From Firmicutes bacterium UBA5454 (GTDB taxonomy: Bacteria > Bacillota > Clostridia > Caldicoprobacterales > DTU083), in NCBI GenBank assembly GCA_002426555.1, contig DIQU01000001.1:7249-49674 (forward strand): 42,426 nt of DNA. Reading direction: 5' to 3'. Position 1 is the stretch's first letter; each line of letters opens with the position of its first letter. Below the pieces are notes generated by a model. That model did no database searches, was not told the DNA's origin, and was given only the letters and a program-made list of their open reading frames with translations. This document shows positions 25,400 through 32,921 of this stretch, in pieces. The translations under genes and the position numbers were made by a program.

Positions 25400-26350
25400 T
25401 TACGATTCCTTCCCCAGGACAGTGCCTGGTACAATGGATCTTCCTCGTAGAAAATCCAAATCCCTCATCCGACGACCGCCTGGAACCTGCAGTTCTTCTA
25501 TCCTCAGGGCACCCTGTCCGCAAGATACAATTAATCCATTGGCATCATCCGCCTTCAACACAGTTCCCGGTTTCAGTGCTTCTTCTGTTAAGTATTCCCT
25601 CAGGGAGGCCTTCCATACCTTAAGACGCTTATTATAACTGTAAGTGTAGCAGCCAGGCCAGGGGGTTAAACCTCGAATCAAATTCCTTATTCTTGTTGAT
25701 GAATCATCCCACTGAATTTCTCCCATTGATTTTTCTATCTTACTGCAATAGCTGGCCTTATTATGATCTTGTGCTGTTCCCTTAACAGGTCCCTGCTCGA
25801 AGAGCTTTAATACTTTTTGCAGGGTTCTGCTGCCAAGTTCACTCAAATGGTCATGAAGATGTCCTGCATTATAATCAGGATCAATGTGAAGCTCTTCCTG
25901 CATAATTATATCGCCGCTATCCATTCCTACATCCATATACATGATGGTGATGCCGGTTTTATCTCTTCCGTCAATCAACACCTGTTGTATGGGAGATGCA
26001 CCTCGATATTCAGGCAATAAAGAAGCGTGAACATTAATAGAGCCCATGGACGGAATATCCAAAAACTCTTTGGGGAGAATCTGTCCATAGGCAGCTGTAA
26101 CCACCAAATCTGGAGAAAGGCCTTTAATTTCATCAAAAAAGCCTTGATCTCCTCTTAGCCTTACAGGTTGATAAACGGGAATTTGTTTTTGATCAGCCCA
26201 GGCTTTGACAGGAGGTGGAGCTAATTGCCTTCCCCGACCTTTGGGCTTGTCCGGCTGAGTAACAACAGCTGTCAGCTCATGTCCGCTTTTATGGACAGCT
26301 TGCAAAGCAGGAAGGGCGAAATTCGGAGTACCCATGAACAATATTTTCAA
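25400..26350 (-). CDS. fmt: Methionyl-tRNA formyltransferase
   Basis: Adds a formyl group from 10-formyl-tetrahydrofolate to initiator Met-tRNA. From the TTG at 26350 the protein is 316 residues and starts MKILFMGTPNFALPAL, the family start; GGAGGAAAAATC lies just before. The open frame runs 23 codons further upstream but overlaps def. The formyl transfer site motif NVHASLLPEYRGASPIQ is near 105, with Asp downstream in DVGMDSGDI. The C-terminal domain (about 205-316) binds tRNA. Partner of def next door. Confidence 0.96.
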   Translation of the reverse strand: MKILFMGTPNFALPALQAVHKSGHELTAVVTQPDKPKGRGRQLAPPPVKAWADQKQIPVYQPVRLRGDQGFFDEIKGLSPDLVVTAAYGQILPKEFLDIPSMGSINVHASLLPEYRGASPIQQVLIDGRDKTGITIMYMDVGMDSGDIIMQEELHIDPDYNAGHLHDHLSELGSRTLQKVLKLFEQGPVKGTAQDHNKASYCSKIEKSMGEIQWDDSSTRIRNLIRGLTPWPGCYTYSYNKRLKVWKASLREYLTEEALKPGTVLKADDANGLIVSCGQGALRIEELQVPGGRRMRDLDFLRGRSIVPGTVLGKES

Positions 26351-26366
26351 GATTTTTCCTCCATTT

Positions 26367-26825
26367 TTAGTTTTCTTTGACTTCAGGTATCGACTTGTCG
26401 ATGAAAAGGATGCCTTCAAGATGATCCATTTCGTGACATATAGCCCGCGCCAACAAAGCGCTTGCCTTCACTCTTATTTTTTTCCCTTCCCGGTTAAGTG
26501 CTTCCACCACTATTTCCATAGGTCTGGTTACCTTTCCCTTGATACCTGGTACACTCAGACAACCTTCGTAGTCTGTATCCTCACCGGATTGTTTAATGAG
26601 CTTGGGGTTAATTAGAACATGCACCCCTTCTCCCACATCTACAACCATGACTCGCTTTAAAATACCGACCTGCGGTGCTGCCAAGCCTATTCCTTCGGCA
26701 TGATACATTGTATCGATCATATCGCTGATGAGCAGTTTAGTTCTATCATCAATTTTTTCAACTGTTTTTGCTTTTTTGCGTAAAATATCGTCTTTTTGGT
26801 AGTATTTTATTTGACGCAGTGCCAT
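26367..26825 (-). CDS. def: Peptide deformylase
   Basis: Removes the formyl group from nascent chains. 152 residues from the ATG at 26825. All three motifs are present: GIGLAAPQVG near 44, EGCLSVP near 88 with the metal Cys, and HEMDHLEG near 131 with both metal His and the catalytic Glu. The frame is open six codons upstream, but GGAAAGAGTG lies before 26825. It is 16 bases ahead of fmt and 29 after priA, so translation initiation genes and priA form one unit. Confidence 0.96.
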   Translation of the reverse strand: MALRQIKYYQKDDILRKKAKTVEKIDDRTKLLISDMIDTMYHAEGIGLAAPQVGILKRVMVVDVGEGVHVLINPKLIKQSGEDTDYEGCLSVPGIKGKVTRPMEIVVEALNREGKKIRVKASALLARAICHEMDHLEGILFIDKSIPEVKEN

Positions 26826-26854
26826 ACTGATCACTCTTTCCATTATTAAAAGTT

Positions 26855-29110
26855 CTATATCAAACTAAGTGGATTAAAGTCAAGGGTTACCGTAATGTCT
26901 TCCCGATAAAACTTGTGAATCAGGCTTTCAGACAAACGGTGCCATGCCTCTTTAACATGAATACCCTGATGAATCCGAATCAAAACCTGCCAGCGGTATT
27001 TATCGTTAATTCGCTGTATGGGAGCTTCGTAAACACCAAGATCCAAGAGTCCGGAATTCAGTGCTTCATCAGCTGCTGCCTTATCCTTAATCCATTTTAA
27101 CATATTTTTTGCGTATTGTACCACTTCCTTTTCATTTTGTCCGGTAATTAATACACGTATAATATGTGAAAAAGGAGGATATGTAAATTGACGGCGGATT
27201 CCCAATTCTTTTTTGAAAAAACCTGTGTAATCATGATGAGATGCATACTGAATAGCATAGTGTTCAGGCTGATAGGACTGAACAATCACCCGCCCAGGTT
27301 TGTTACCCCGCCCTGTTCGCCCAGCCACTTGGGTAATCAGCTGAAAAGTCTTTTCACTGCTGCGGTAATCAGGAAGATTCAAAGATGCATCAGCAGCCAG
27401 CACACCTACCAGGGTAACATTGGAAAAGTCCAGACCTTTTGCTACCATTTGAGTTCCCAATAAAATATCATATTCCTTCCTTTCAAATGCATCCAAAATT
27501 CGGTGGTGAGAACCTTTTCTTCTGGTGGTATCGTAATCCATCCTCAGCAAACGGGCAGCTGGAAACAATTGTTGCAGCTCTGCTTCTACTTTTTGGGTGC
27601 CCAAGCCAAAGTTCTTGATATGTTTGCTGCCACACTGCGGGCATGTACGGGGATAAGCTTCCTGATAACCGCAATAGTGGCATTTCAGAGCCTGTCCTTT
27701 TGAATGATAGGTCAAAGAGACATCGCAATGAGTGCATTTGATTACATGTCCGCAACTGCGGCATGATACAAACTGAGCATAACCCCGCCGATTTATAAGT
27801 AAAATTGACTGTTCATGTTTCTTCAAGGTATGCAGGAGAGCGCGGTATAATTCATTGCTGAACATACTGCGGTTGCCCATTTCCAGCTCACGCCGCATGT
27901 CAATGGTCTCAACAGGGGGTAAAGGCTGATCTTCCACACGGTTTTTCATTTCTACCAAGCGGTATTCTCCAAGCTTTGCTTTATGGTAATCCTCCAATGC
28001 AGGTGTGGCACTTCCCAAAACCAAAATAGACCGGCTTAATTCGCAGCGTTTTGCTGCCAACTCTCTGGTATGATAACGAGGGCGTACATCCGATTTATAG
28101 CTGTCTTCATGAGCTTCATCCAATATGATGAGACCCAGATTTTCAAGAGGAGCAAATACAGCAGATCTGGCTCCTACCACAATTGAGACTTCATTCTGCC
28201 TGATTCTTCGCCATTCATCATAACGTTCACCAAGTGAAAGGCGACTGTGCAGGATGGCAACACTTTCACCAAATCGGTCTTTGAACCGGCTTACTGTCTG
28301 AGGTGTCAATGATATTTCCGGCACAAGTACTATAACTTGCCTCCCCTGCTGAACTACCTCTTCAGCTGCTTTCATATATACTTCAGTTTTTCCGCTTCCA
28401 GTCACTCCGCGTACCAAAACAGTACCTCTGCCTTCCTGTATACACTCTCCTATTACCCGGGAAGCGTGTATCTGTTCTTTATTCAGTACAGGCGGCACAA
28501 CAGTGCTTTGTGGAGCAAGCCAGGGATTTCGATAGGTTTCTTCTTCTTCCAGTAGTATATAACCTCTTTTTTGCAGAGAGCGGATGCTGGATTGAGAAGC
28601 ACCGGTCATGTTCAGTAACTCACTTACCGGAACCCTGTCCTCATCCTCCAGTATTCTTAATATGGACGCCATATTGGGGGAACGAGCTTCAACCTGGTGT
28701 ATCCAATCTTCCAGAGAATCAGTTTCCTGCAAAATAGCTACTCTTTGTGTTTTTTTCTTTATATTCAGCCGCAAACCAGGTGGAATGAAACAGCGTATAG
28801 CCTCGATCAGCATACAATGATATTCCGATTTCATCCAGAGTATTAAGGAAATTATGGAAGGATTCAGCACCGGAGCAGGATCCAGCAGTTTTTTAATTGG
28901 TCTGATTTTTTCTTCCGGTATGTCGACTTTTTCATCCACGGTAAGGATATAACCCTGCAGACTGCGAGGACCGAAGGGAACCTGTACACGAACTCCTACC
29001 TGTGCCAAACCCGCTAATTCATCCGGGATATAATAGTAAAAGAGTTTGTCAAGAGATGGATGAGTCTGATCCACAACTATACCGGCATATTTTTTGCTGC
29101 CCAATTGCAT
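26855..29110 (-). CDS. priA: Primosomal protein N' (replication restart helicase PriA)
   Basis: Reloads the replicative helicase at repaired forks. The 751-residue protein has an N-terminal 3'-end-binding domain (about 1-110), a winged helix, Walker A GVTGSGKTEV near 240, DEAHEDSYK near 330, and eight cysteines forming the two zinc sites (CRSCGHVIKCTHC, then CHYCGY and CPQCGS) near 450-490. GTQMVAKGLDFSN and QVAGRTGRG are in the C-terminal helicase half. The ATG at 29110 directly abuts GGGGAG; a TTG two codons later (29104) has better spacing and may be the true start. In Bacillus coaBC precedes priA; here that place holds a terminator and repeats. Confidence 0.95.
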   Translation of the reverse strand: MQLGSKKYAGIVVDQTHPSLDKLFYYYIPDELAGLAQVGVRVQVPFGPRSLQGYILTVDEKVDIPEEKIRPIKKLLDPAPVLNPSIISLILWMKSEYHCMLIEAIRCFIPPGLRLNIKKKTQRVAILQETDSLEDWIHQVEARSPNMASILRILEDEDRVPVSELLNMTGASQSSIRSLQKRGYILLEEEETYRNPWLAPQSTVVPPVLNKEQIHASRVIGECIQEGRGTVLVRGVTGSGKTEVYMKAAEEVVQQGRQVIVLVPEISLTPQTVSRFKDRFGESVAILHSRLSLGERYDEWRRIRQNEVSIVVGARSAVFAPLENLGLIILDEAHEDSYKSDVRPRYHTRELAAKRCELSRSILVLGSATPALEDYHKAKLGEYRLVEMKNRVEDQPLPPVETIDMRRELEMGNRSMFSNELYRALLHTLKKHEQSILLINRRGYAQFVSCRSCGHVIKCTHCDVSLTYHSKGQALKCHYCGYQEAYPRTCPQCGSKHIKNFGLGTQKVEAELQQLFPAARLLRMDYDTTRRKGSHHRILDAFERKEYDILLGTQMVAKGLDFSNVTLVGVLAADASLNLPDYRSSEKTFQLITQVAGRTGRGNKPGRVIVQSYQPEHYAIQYASHHDYTGFFKKELGIRRQFTYPPFSHIIRVLITGQNEKEVVQYAKNMLKWIKDKAAADEALNSGLLDLGVYEAPIQRINDKYRWQVLIRIHQGIHVKEAWHRLSESLIHKFYREDITVTLDFNPLSLI

Positions 29111-29123
29111 CTCCCCTTTTAAC

Positions 29124-29148
29124 CGAAAAAAAGGTACCTTGTACCTTT
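29124..29148 (-). terminator. Terminator of the yicC-remA-gmk-rpoZ unit
   Basis: On the minus strand AAAGGTAC and GTACCTTT pair perfectly around a 3-base loop and are followed by a seven-T run ending at 29124. It lies 14 bases before the priA start, so priA may depend on read-through or on a promoter hidden in the repeat region. Confidence 0.8.
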
Positions 29149-29190
29149 ATTACTGTCTTTGTTTCGACATTCGAAAGCCGATACATTTAA

Positions 29191-29390
29191 TACCTTGCAG
29201 CATCTTAACTTTCATAAAATCTTTAATGTCATCCTGAGCATCTGCGAAGAATCTTCCCTGTCCAGATTCCTCGTAAACTCGCAATGACAAGGTTTAAATC
29301 TTTTAATGTCATCCTGAGCATCTGCGAAGAATCTTCCCTGTCCAGATTCCTCGTAAACCAGGAATGACAAGATTTAAGTTTACAGCATAC
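29191..29390. repeat. Palindromic dispersed repeat, copy A, with duplicated core
   Basis: A 200-bp element abutting the rpoZ stop codon. It contains two copies of a 63-bp imperfect palindrome (29227-29289 and 29307-29369; period 80) with ends TGTCAT...ATGACA. Outside the core, TACCTTGCAGCATCTTAA on the left and TTTAAGTTTACAGCATAC on the right are themselves roughly inverted. The same flanks and core recur at 37853-38024. No protein is encoded. It behaves like a MITE or REP-type element. Confidence 0.8.
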
Positions 29391-29587
29391 TAATCGCGAT
29401 GATATGTAACCAAGCCGCTGTTGATCTCGCGAACAGCAATGGAAACCGGCTTATCGGCTGTGCTTTCCACTTGAACCAGAGGATTTGATCCGGAAACCAG
29501 CTGTCTTGCTCGTTTCGCTACCTCTATAACCAGCGTATACTTATTTTCTGCTTTATCTGTTAATGAACTTAATGGCGGGTAAATCAT
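29390..29587 (-). CDS. rpoZ: DNA-directed RNA polymerase subunit omega
   Basis: Small 65-residue RNA polymerase subunit that helps fold beta-prime. It shows MIYPPLSSLTDKAENKYTLV at the start, then AKRARQL and the conserved KPVSIAVREINSGLV end. The ATG has GGGAGGAAC upstream and starts 4 bases after gmk, its usual partner. The stop codon touches repeat copy A, so the element inserted or ends exactly at the gene boundary. Confidence 0.96.
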   Translation of the reverse strand: MIYPPLSSLTDKAENKYTLVIEVAKRARQLVSGSNPLVQVESTADKPVSIAVREINSGLVTYHRD

Positions 29588-29591
29588 TTTT

Positions 29592-30203
29592 TTATGTTCC
29601 TCCCTGTAATTGCATGATCAATTCTGTGTTTCTATCGACTCGACACTTCTCTGCCAATACTATGGCTTCAATTTTTCTAACAGCTTCTTCTACTATGTCA
29701 TTTACTACTATATAATTGTAGCGCTGGATAAAATTAATTTCTTCAAATGCACTGTTGAATCGTTTTAAAATGATACCCGCATCCTCAGTACCACGTTTTA
29801 CTATTCGTGTGCGCAACTCTTCCATGCTGGGCGGTACTATAAAGATGAATATCCCTTTATCAAAACGTTCCTTTACCTTTAGAGCACCTTGTATATCAAT
29901 TTCCAGGATGACATCTCGACCTTCCATCAACTTCTGTTGAACATATTTCCTGGGGGTTCCATAATAATTGCCGTATACTTGTGCATATTCCAGAAAATCG
30001 TTCTGCTCTATCATGGTTTCAAATTCTTCCTCCGATTTGAAGAAGTAGTTGACACCATTCTGTTCCATAGGGCGCGGAGCACGGGTGGTTGCTGAAACCG
30101 AAAATAATGCTTCAGGGTTGTTTTGCATCCATTTTTTGCAAATGGTGCCTTTGCCCGCTCCTGAAGGACCGGAAATAACAATAAGCAGACCCTTTCTTTT
30201 CAT
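29592..30203 (-). CDS. gmk: Guanylate kinase
   Basis: Phosphorylates GMP to GDP. The 203-residue protein has the P-loop SGPSGAGKGTI near residue 10, the GMP-binding SATTRAPRPMEQNGVNYFF near 37, the YGNYYGTPR segment near 78 and the lid region RIVKRGTEDAGII near 130. It lies between remA and rpoZ, as in Bacillus, with AAAGGATATGGGAC before the ATG. Confidence 0.97.
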   Translation of the reverse strand: MKRKGLLIVISGPSGAGKGTICKKWMQNNPEALFSVSATTRAPRPMEQNGVNYFFKSEEEFETMIEQNDFLEYAQVYGNYYGTPRKYVQQKLMEGRDVILEIDIQGALKVKERFDKGIFIFIVPPSMEELRTRIVKRGTEDAGIILKRFNSAFEEINFIQRYNYIVVNDIVEEAVRKIEAIVLAEKCRVDRNTELIMQLQGGT

Positions 30204-30233
30204 GTCCCATATCCTTTCAAGTTTCTTTTGGGA

Positions 30234-30506
30234 TTATTCCTCTGCCGATGATGTATTGGCAGTATCTTTGGAATTAAGACGATGGGCCATTGTTTCAGGC
30301 TGTACGGCGGATAAGATTACATGGTCGCTGTCGCTTATTATAACTGCACGGGTTCTGCGCCCATAGGTAGCATCTACTAACACTCCTCTGTCCCTGGCAT
30401 CTTGTATGACGCGTTTGATAGGTGCGGATTCCGGGCTGACAATGGCAATTATTCGATTGGCTGAAACAATATTACCAAAGCCAATATTCATAAGTCTAAT
30501 TCCCAT
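30234..30506 (-). CDS. remA: Extracellular matrix regulator RemA (DUF370)
   Basis: Small DNA-binding regulator; in Bacillus subtilis RemA activates biofilm matrix and osmoprotection genes and forms ring-like oligomers. The 90-residue protein keeps the conserved body: NIGFGNIVSANRIIAIVSPE, APIKRVIQDARDRG, DATYGRRTRAVII and DSDHVILSAVQPETMA. The tail after about residue 78 is variable and acidic. In Clostridia the target genes are mostly unknown. It is co-transcribed with yicC and gmk. Confidence 0.95.
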   Translation of the reverse strand: MGIRLMNIGFGNIVSANRIIAIVSPESAPIKRVIQDARDRGVLVDATYGRRTRAVIISDSDHVILSAVQPETMAHRLNSKDTANTSSAEE

Positions 30507-30532
30507 ACTTCATTTCCCTGCTTTCTCAATCG

Positions 30533-31411
30533 TTATTCGATATTTTGTATCTGCTCCCGTATTTTCTCGATTTCACTTTTTATTTCCACTACCTGTCCGC
30601 TTATAGCAACATCCGATGATTTTGAACCAATGGTGTTGGCTTCTCTGTTCATCTCCTGAACAATAAAATCAAGCTTTCTACCTATAGATCCACCTTTTTC
30701 AATGGTTTCCGCAAGCTGTATCAGATGACTTCGAAGACGTATAATCTCTTCTGTTATATTGGACCGGTCTGCAAAATAAGCTACCTCTGTTTGAAACCGT
30801 GATTCTTCCAGCTCTGTGTTGTTTAAAAGCTCTTTCAACCTTTGCTCCAGCTTTTTTTGGTACTCCTCTACCACTGCAGGAGAGCTTTCTTCAATGGAAT
30901 CTACCAGTTGATTGATTATTCGACAACGCTCCATGATATCCTTTGCAAGAAATTCGCCTTCCTTTTTACGCATTTCCAGTACAACTTTCAATGCATCATC
31001 CAAGGCTGAAAACAATAGTTCTGCCAGGAATATCTCGTCTTCTTCGGGTTCGGAAACAGTGAAGATGTCATTAATGTCAGCCAATACTGATAACTCCGGT
31101 TTGCTTTTTAAATGGAACTTTTCAGCTAATGCCAGATATGCCGTGTAGTAAGCCTCGGCAACCGGTTCGTTCAGTGTAACTGCAATCTGGTCTTGTGATG
31201 TATTCTTATAGGTAACAGATACCTCCACCCGCCCCCGGGAAAGTGACTGCCGGATTCGTTTTCTTAATTCTTCTTCCAGGGCATTCATCACTCTTGGCAT
31301 ACGCAGACTGATATCCAGGTACCTATGATTGACAGTCTTCAGTTCGATAGTCAGTTCTCGGCTGTCGTCTTTGGCTTTACCCCTGCCGAATCCTGTCATA
31401 CTCAGGACCAT
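30533..31411 (-). CDS. yicC: YicC family endoribonuclease-like protein
   Basis: A 292-residue YicC/YloC family protein; the Escherichia coli member is a stress-linked ribonuclease. It begins MVLSMTGFGRG, the family signature, has the conserved ELKTVNHRYLDISLRMP near 24 and ends in the DUF1732 region with ETIEKGGSIGRKLDFIVQEM and REANTIGSKSSD. The ATG at 31411 has GGAAGG 8 bases upstream; the in-frame ATG at 31420 lies against that site. It heads the yicC-remA-gmk-rpoZ unit and has its own promoter. Confidence 0.93.
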   Translation of the reverse strand: MVLSMTGFGRGKAKDDSRELTIELKTVNHRYLDISLRMPRVMNALEEELRKRIRQSLSRGRVEVSVTYKNTSQDQIAVTLNEPVAEAYYTAYLALAEKFHLKSKPELSVLADINDIFTVSEPEEDEIFLAELLFSALDDALKVVLEMRKKEGEFLAKDIMERCRIINQLVDSIEESSPAVVEEYQKKLEQRLKELLNNTELEESRFQTEVAYFADRSNITEEIIRLRSHLIQLAETIEKGGSIGRKLDFIVQEMNREANTIGSKSSDVAISGQVVEIKSEIEKIREQIQNIE

Positions 31412-31434
31412 AGCTTTCATCCTTCCAATTCCTG

Positions 31435-31458
31435 CTAGAGCTTCGTAATTTGCTCTAG
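31435..31458 (-). other. Hairpin in the yicC 5' leader
   Basis: CTAGAGC (31452-31458 read on minus) and GCTCTAG (31435-31441) form a perfect 7-bp stem with a 10-base loop near the expected 5' end of the transcript, ahead of the ribosome binding site. No T-run follows, so it is not a terminator; it may stabilise the messenger. Confidence 0.5.
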
Positions 31459-31470
31459 GTTCTTTTTAGT

Positions 31471-31500
31471 ATTATAGCCTGCTTTTGTAGTTCTTTGCAA
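31471..31500 (-). promoter_or_regulatory. SigA-type promoter of yicC-remA-gmk-rpoZ
   Basis: Minus strand TTGCAA (31495-31500), 18-base spacer, TATAAT (31471-31476), 60 bases before the chosen start. Confidence 0.75.
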
Positions 31501-31553
31501 GTACTTAACTAAAACTTCTATTTTGTATTTTATTACTACAGCAGCCTTTGTTT

Positions 31554-31563
31554 GCATATCTTA
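31554..31563 (+). promoter_or_regulatory. Possible SigK-like -10 of the orphan gene
   Basis: GCATATCTTA fits the mother-cell SigK -10 pattern GCATANNNTA about 33 bases before the start at 31596. The matching -35 AC is not at a clean 16-17 base distance, so this is weak. Confidence 0.25.
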
Positions 31564-31595
31564 TATAACAGCAAATAATATTTGGAGGTAATTTA

Positions 31596-32891
31596 ATGGT
31601 ATTGACCATCTCTGGAAACTTCATCCTGGATCTGGCCTTCATTCAGGTAATATCCATATTGTATCTGTCTGATGCAGTTCTCCCCCTTGTTAAATGGAAA
31701 GAGTCGGATAATATGCTTATAGCAGCTATGAAAGTTCCACCGCCGGCAGCATGGTATGAGAAAGCAGCGGGTTCCAAATTGAAGTTGATGCCTGATGCTG
31801 CAAAGCCTTGTATGAGAACCACAGGTTTCAGTATCCAGACAATGTCGCGTTTGGCGGACATCCTGCCAAAATATGGAGTAAAATTCTGTCAGGCAAATGA
31901 TTTTTTTCATCGCAAATTGGAAACAATTGCTGCCTTACAACTGCAATTCTGCATGGAATATCTGGAGGAAAATCCTTTTTCTTCAACTGACAGCTCCGCT
32001 GTTTTGGAGGGAGGAGTCTGGTTTTTGAAAACAAAGAGTTTACTTGATGGGCTTGAAGATTTCCATCCTGATTTGGATAATATTTACCAGAAATTTGCGG
32101 ACAATCTGGACACCAACCAAAGTGGCACTTTGGATCTGGCTGCTGCTATTCGAGGAATATCAGTTTGGTATAAGCATAATCGCCATAAAAGTGATGATTT
32201 GCTCAGTTCCCTGGTACTGGAAGTATTAAATCGCAAAAGTCAATCCGGACTTTTTCATTACGGACCCTTCAGCCCCTCTTCTGTCCCCATGGGACAGCAA
32301 TTTTTTATTCTGGATGCCTTGTTGCAGGCTTATTCCCATGTTAAATTGGATTATGTATTGGAAGAAGTGTTTGGCATATTCAGCAGCTTGTATAATATAG
32401 CCTACAAAGATACCATTCAAATGTTTGCCTTCAAGCAAAGAAGCATAAGCTACACAGCCTTTGAAATCGCTGCATTGTTATCCTGCTTGAATAAAATTGC
32501 CATATATTCTTCTGACAATTCCAGACAAAAAGCCATGATCGACCAGATTATCGATACTTTTTTAGAATTCCTCACGCAATCCTATATGGAATTCCATGAA
32601 ACTGAAGTAAGAAAACTGTTGAAATGGATTAGTCTTTCACATGAATGCAAGATTAAAACAGACACGAAACCAGTCATCCGAACTCTGTTCCCAAAGAGAA
32701 TTCGTTTGAGCTGTCCGGGACCCGAAATCAGCTGGAATCGCAAAGGTATAACAAACCAGGCTGATATATTTTTCTTATGCTCCACTCTCCTGGATTTTCT
32801 GGATGAAGAGTCAGTACACTCATATGATCTCACTGACAGTAGTTTTAAGTTAGTGAATACTTTAGGTATTCTTTTTGATTTACTGGCATAA
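31596..32891 (+). CDS. Unrecognised 431-residue protein
   Basis: I do not recognise this protein. It is a solid gene: TTTGGAGGTAATTTA precedes the ATG and the whole 1.3-kb frame is open. The first 45 residues include a hydrophobic run (ILDLAFIQVISILYLSDAVL) that could be a membrane anchor. The body appears wholly helical, with repeated blocks of about 50-70 residues, for example LDLAAAIRGISVWYKHN near 180, GLFHYGPFSPSSVPMGQQFF near 215 and FEIAALLSCLNKIAIYS near 285, which could be an alpha/alpha barrel. Five scattered cysteines do not form a metal motif. It is the only plus-strand gene in the 17.6-37.8 kb stretch, divergent from yicC and convergent with ligA. Enzyme or sporulation roles are guesses. 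Confidence 0.8.
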   Translation: MVLTISGNFILDLAFIQVISILYLSDAVLPLVKWKESDNMLIAAMKVPPPAAWYEKAAGSKLKLMPDAAKPCMRTTGFSIQTMSRLADILPKYGVKFCQANDFFHRKLETIAALQLQFCMEYLEENPFSSTDSSAVLEGGVWFLKTKSLLDGLEDFHPDLDNIYQKFADNLDTNQSGTLDLAAAIRGISVWYKHNRHKSDDLLSSLVLEVLNRKSQSGLFHYGPFSPSSVPMGQQFFILDALLQAYSHVKLDYVLEEVFGIFSSLYNIAYKDTIQMFAFKQRSISYTAFEIAALLSCLNKIAIYSSDNSRQKAMIDQIIDTFLEFLTQSYMEFHETEVRKLLKWISLSHECKIKTDTKPVIRTLFPKRIRLSCPGPEISWNRKGITNQADIFFLCSTLLDFLDEESVHSYDLTDSSFKLVNTLGILFDLLA

Positions 32892-32921
32892 TCCGCGTCT
32901 TCGCAAGTCATGAAAATTATT

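Noticed and set aside
29221..29369. Tandem direct repeats considered as a mini CRISPR array
   Set aside because: Only two units, the repeat is 63 bp and palindromic over its whole length, the linker is 17 bases, and no cas genes are present.
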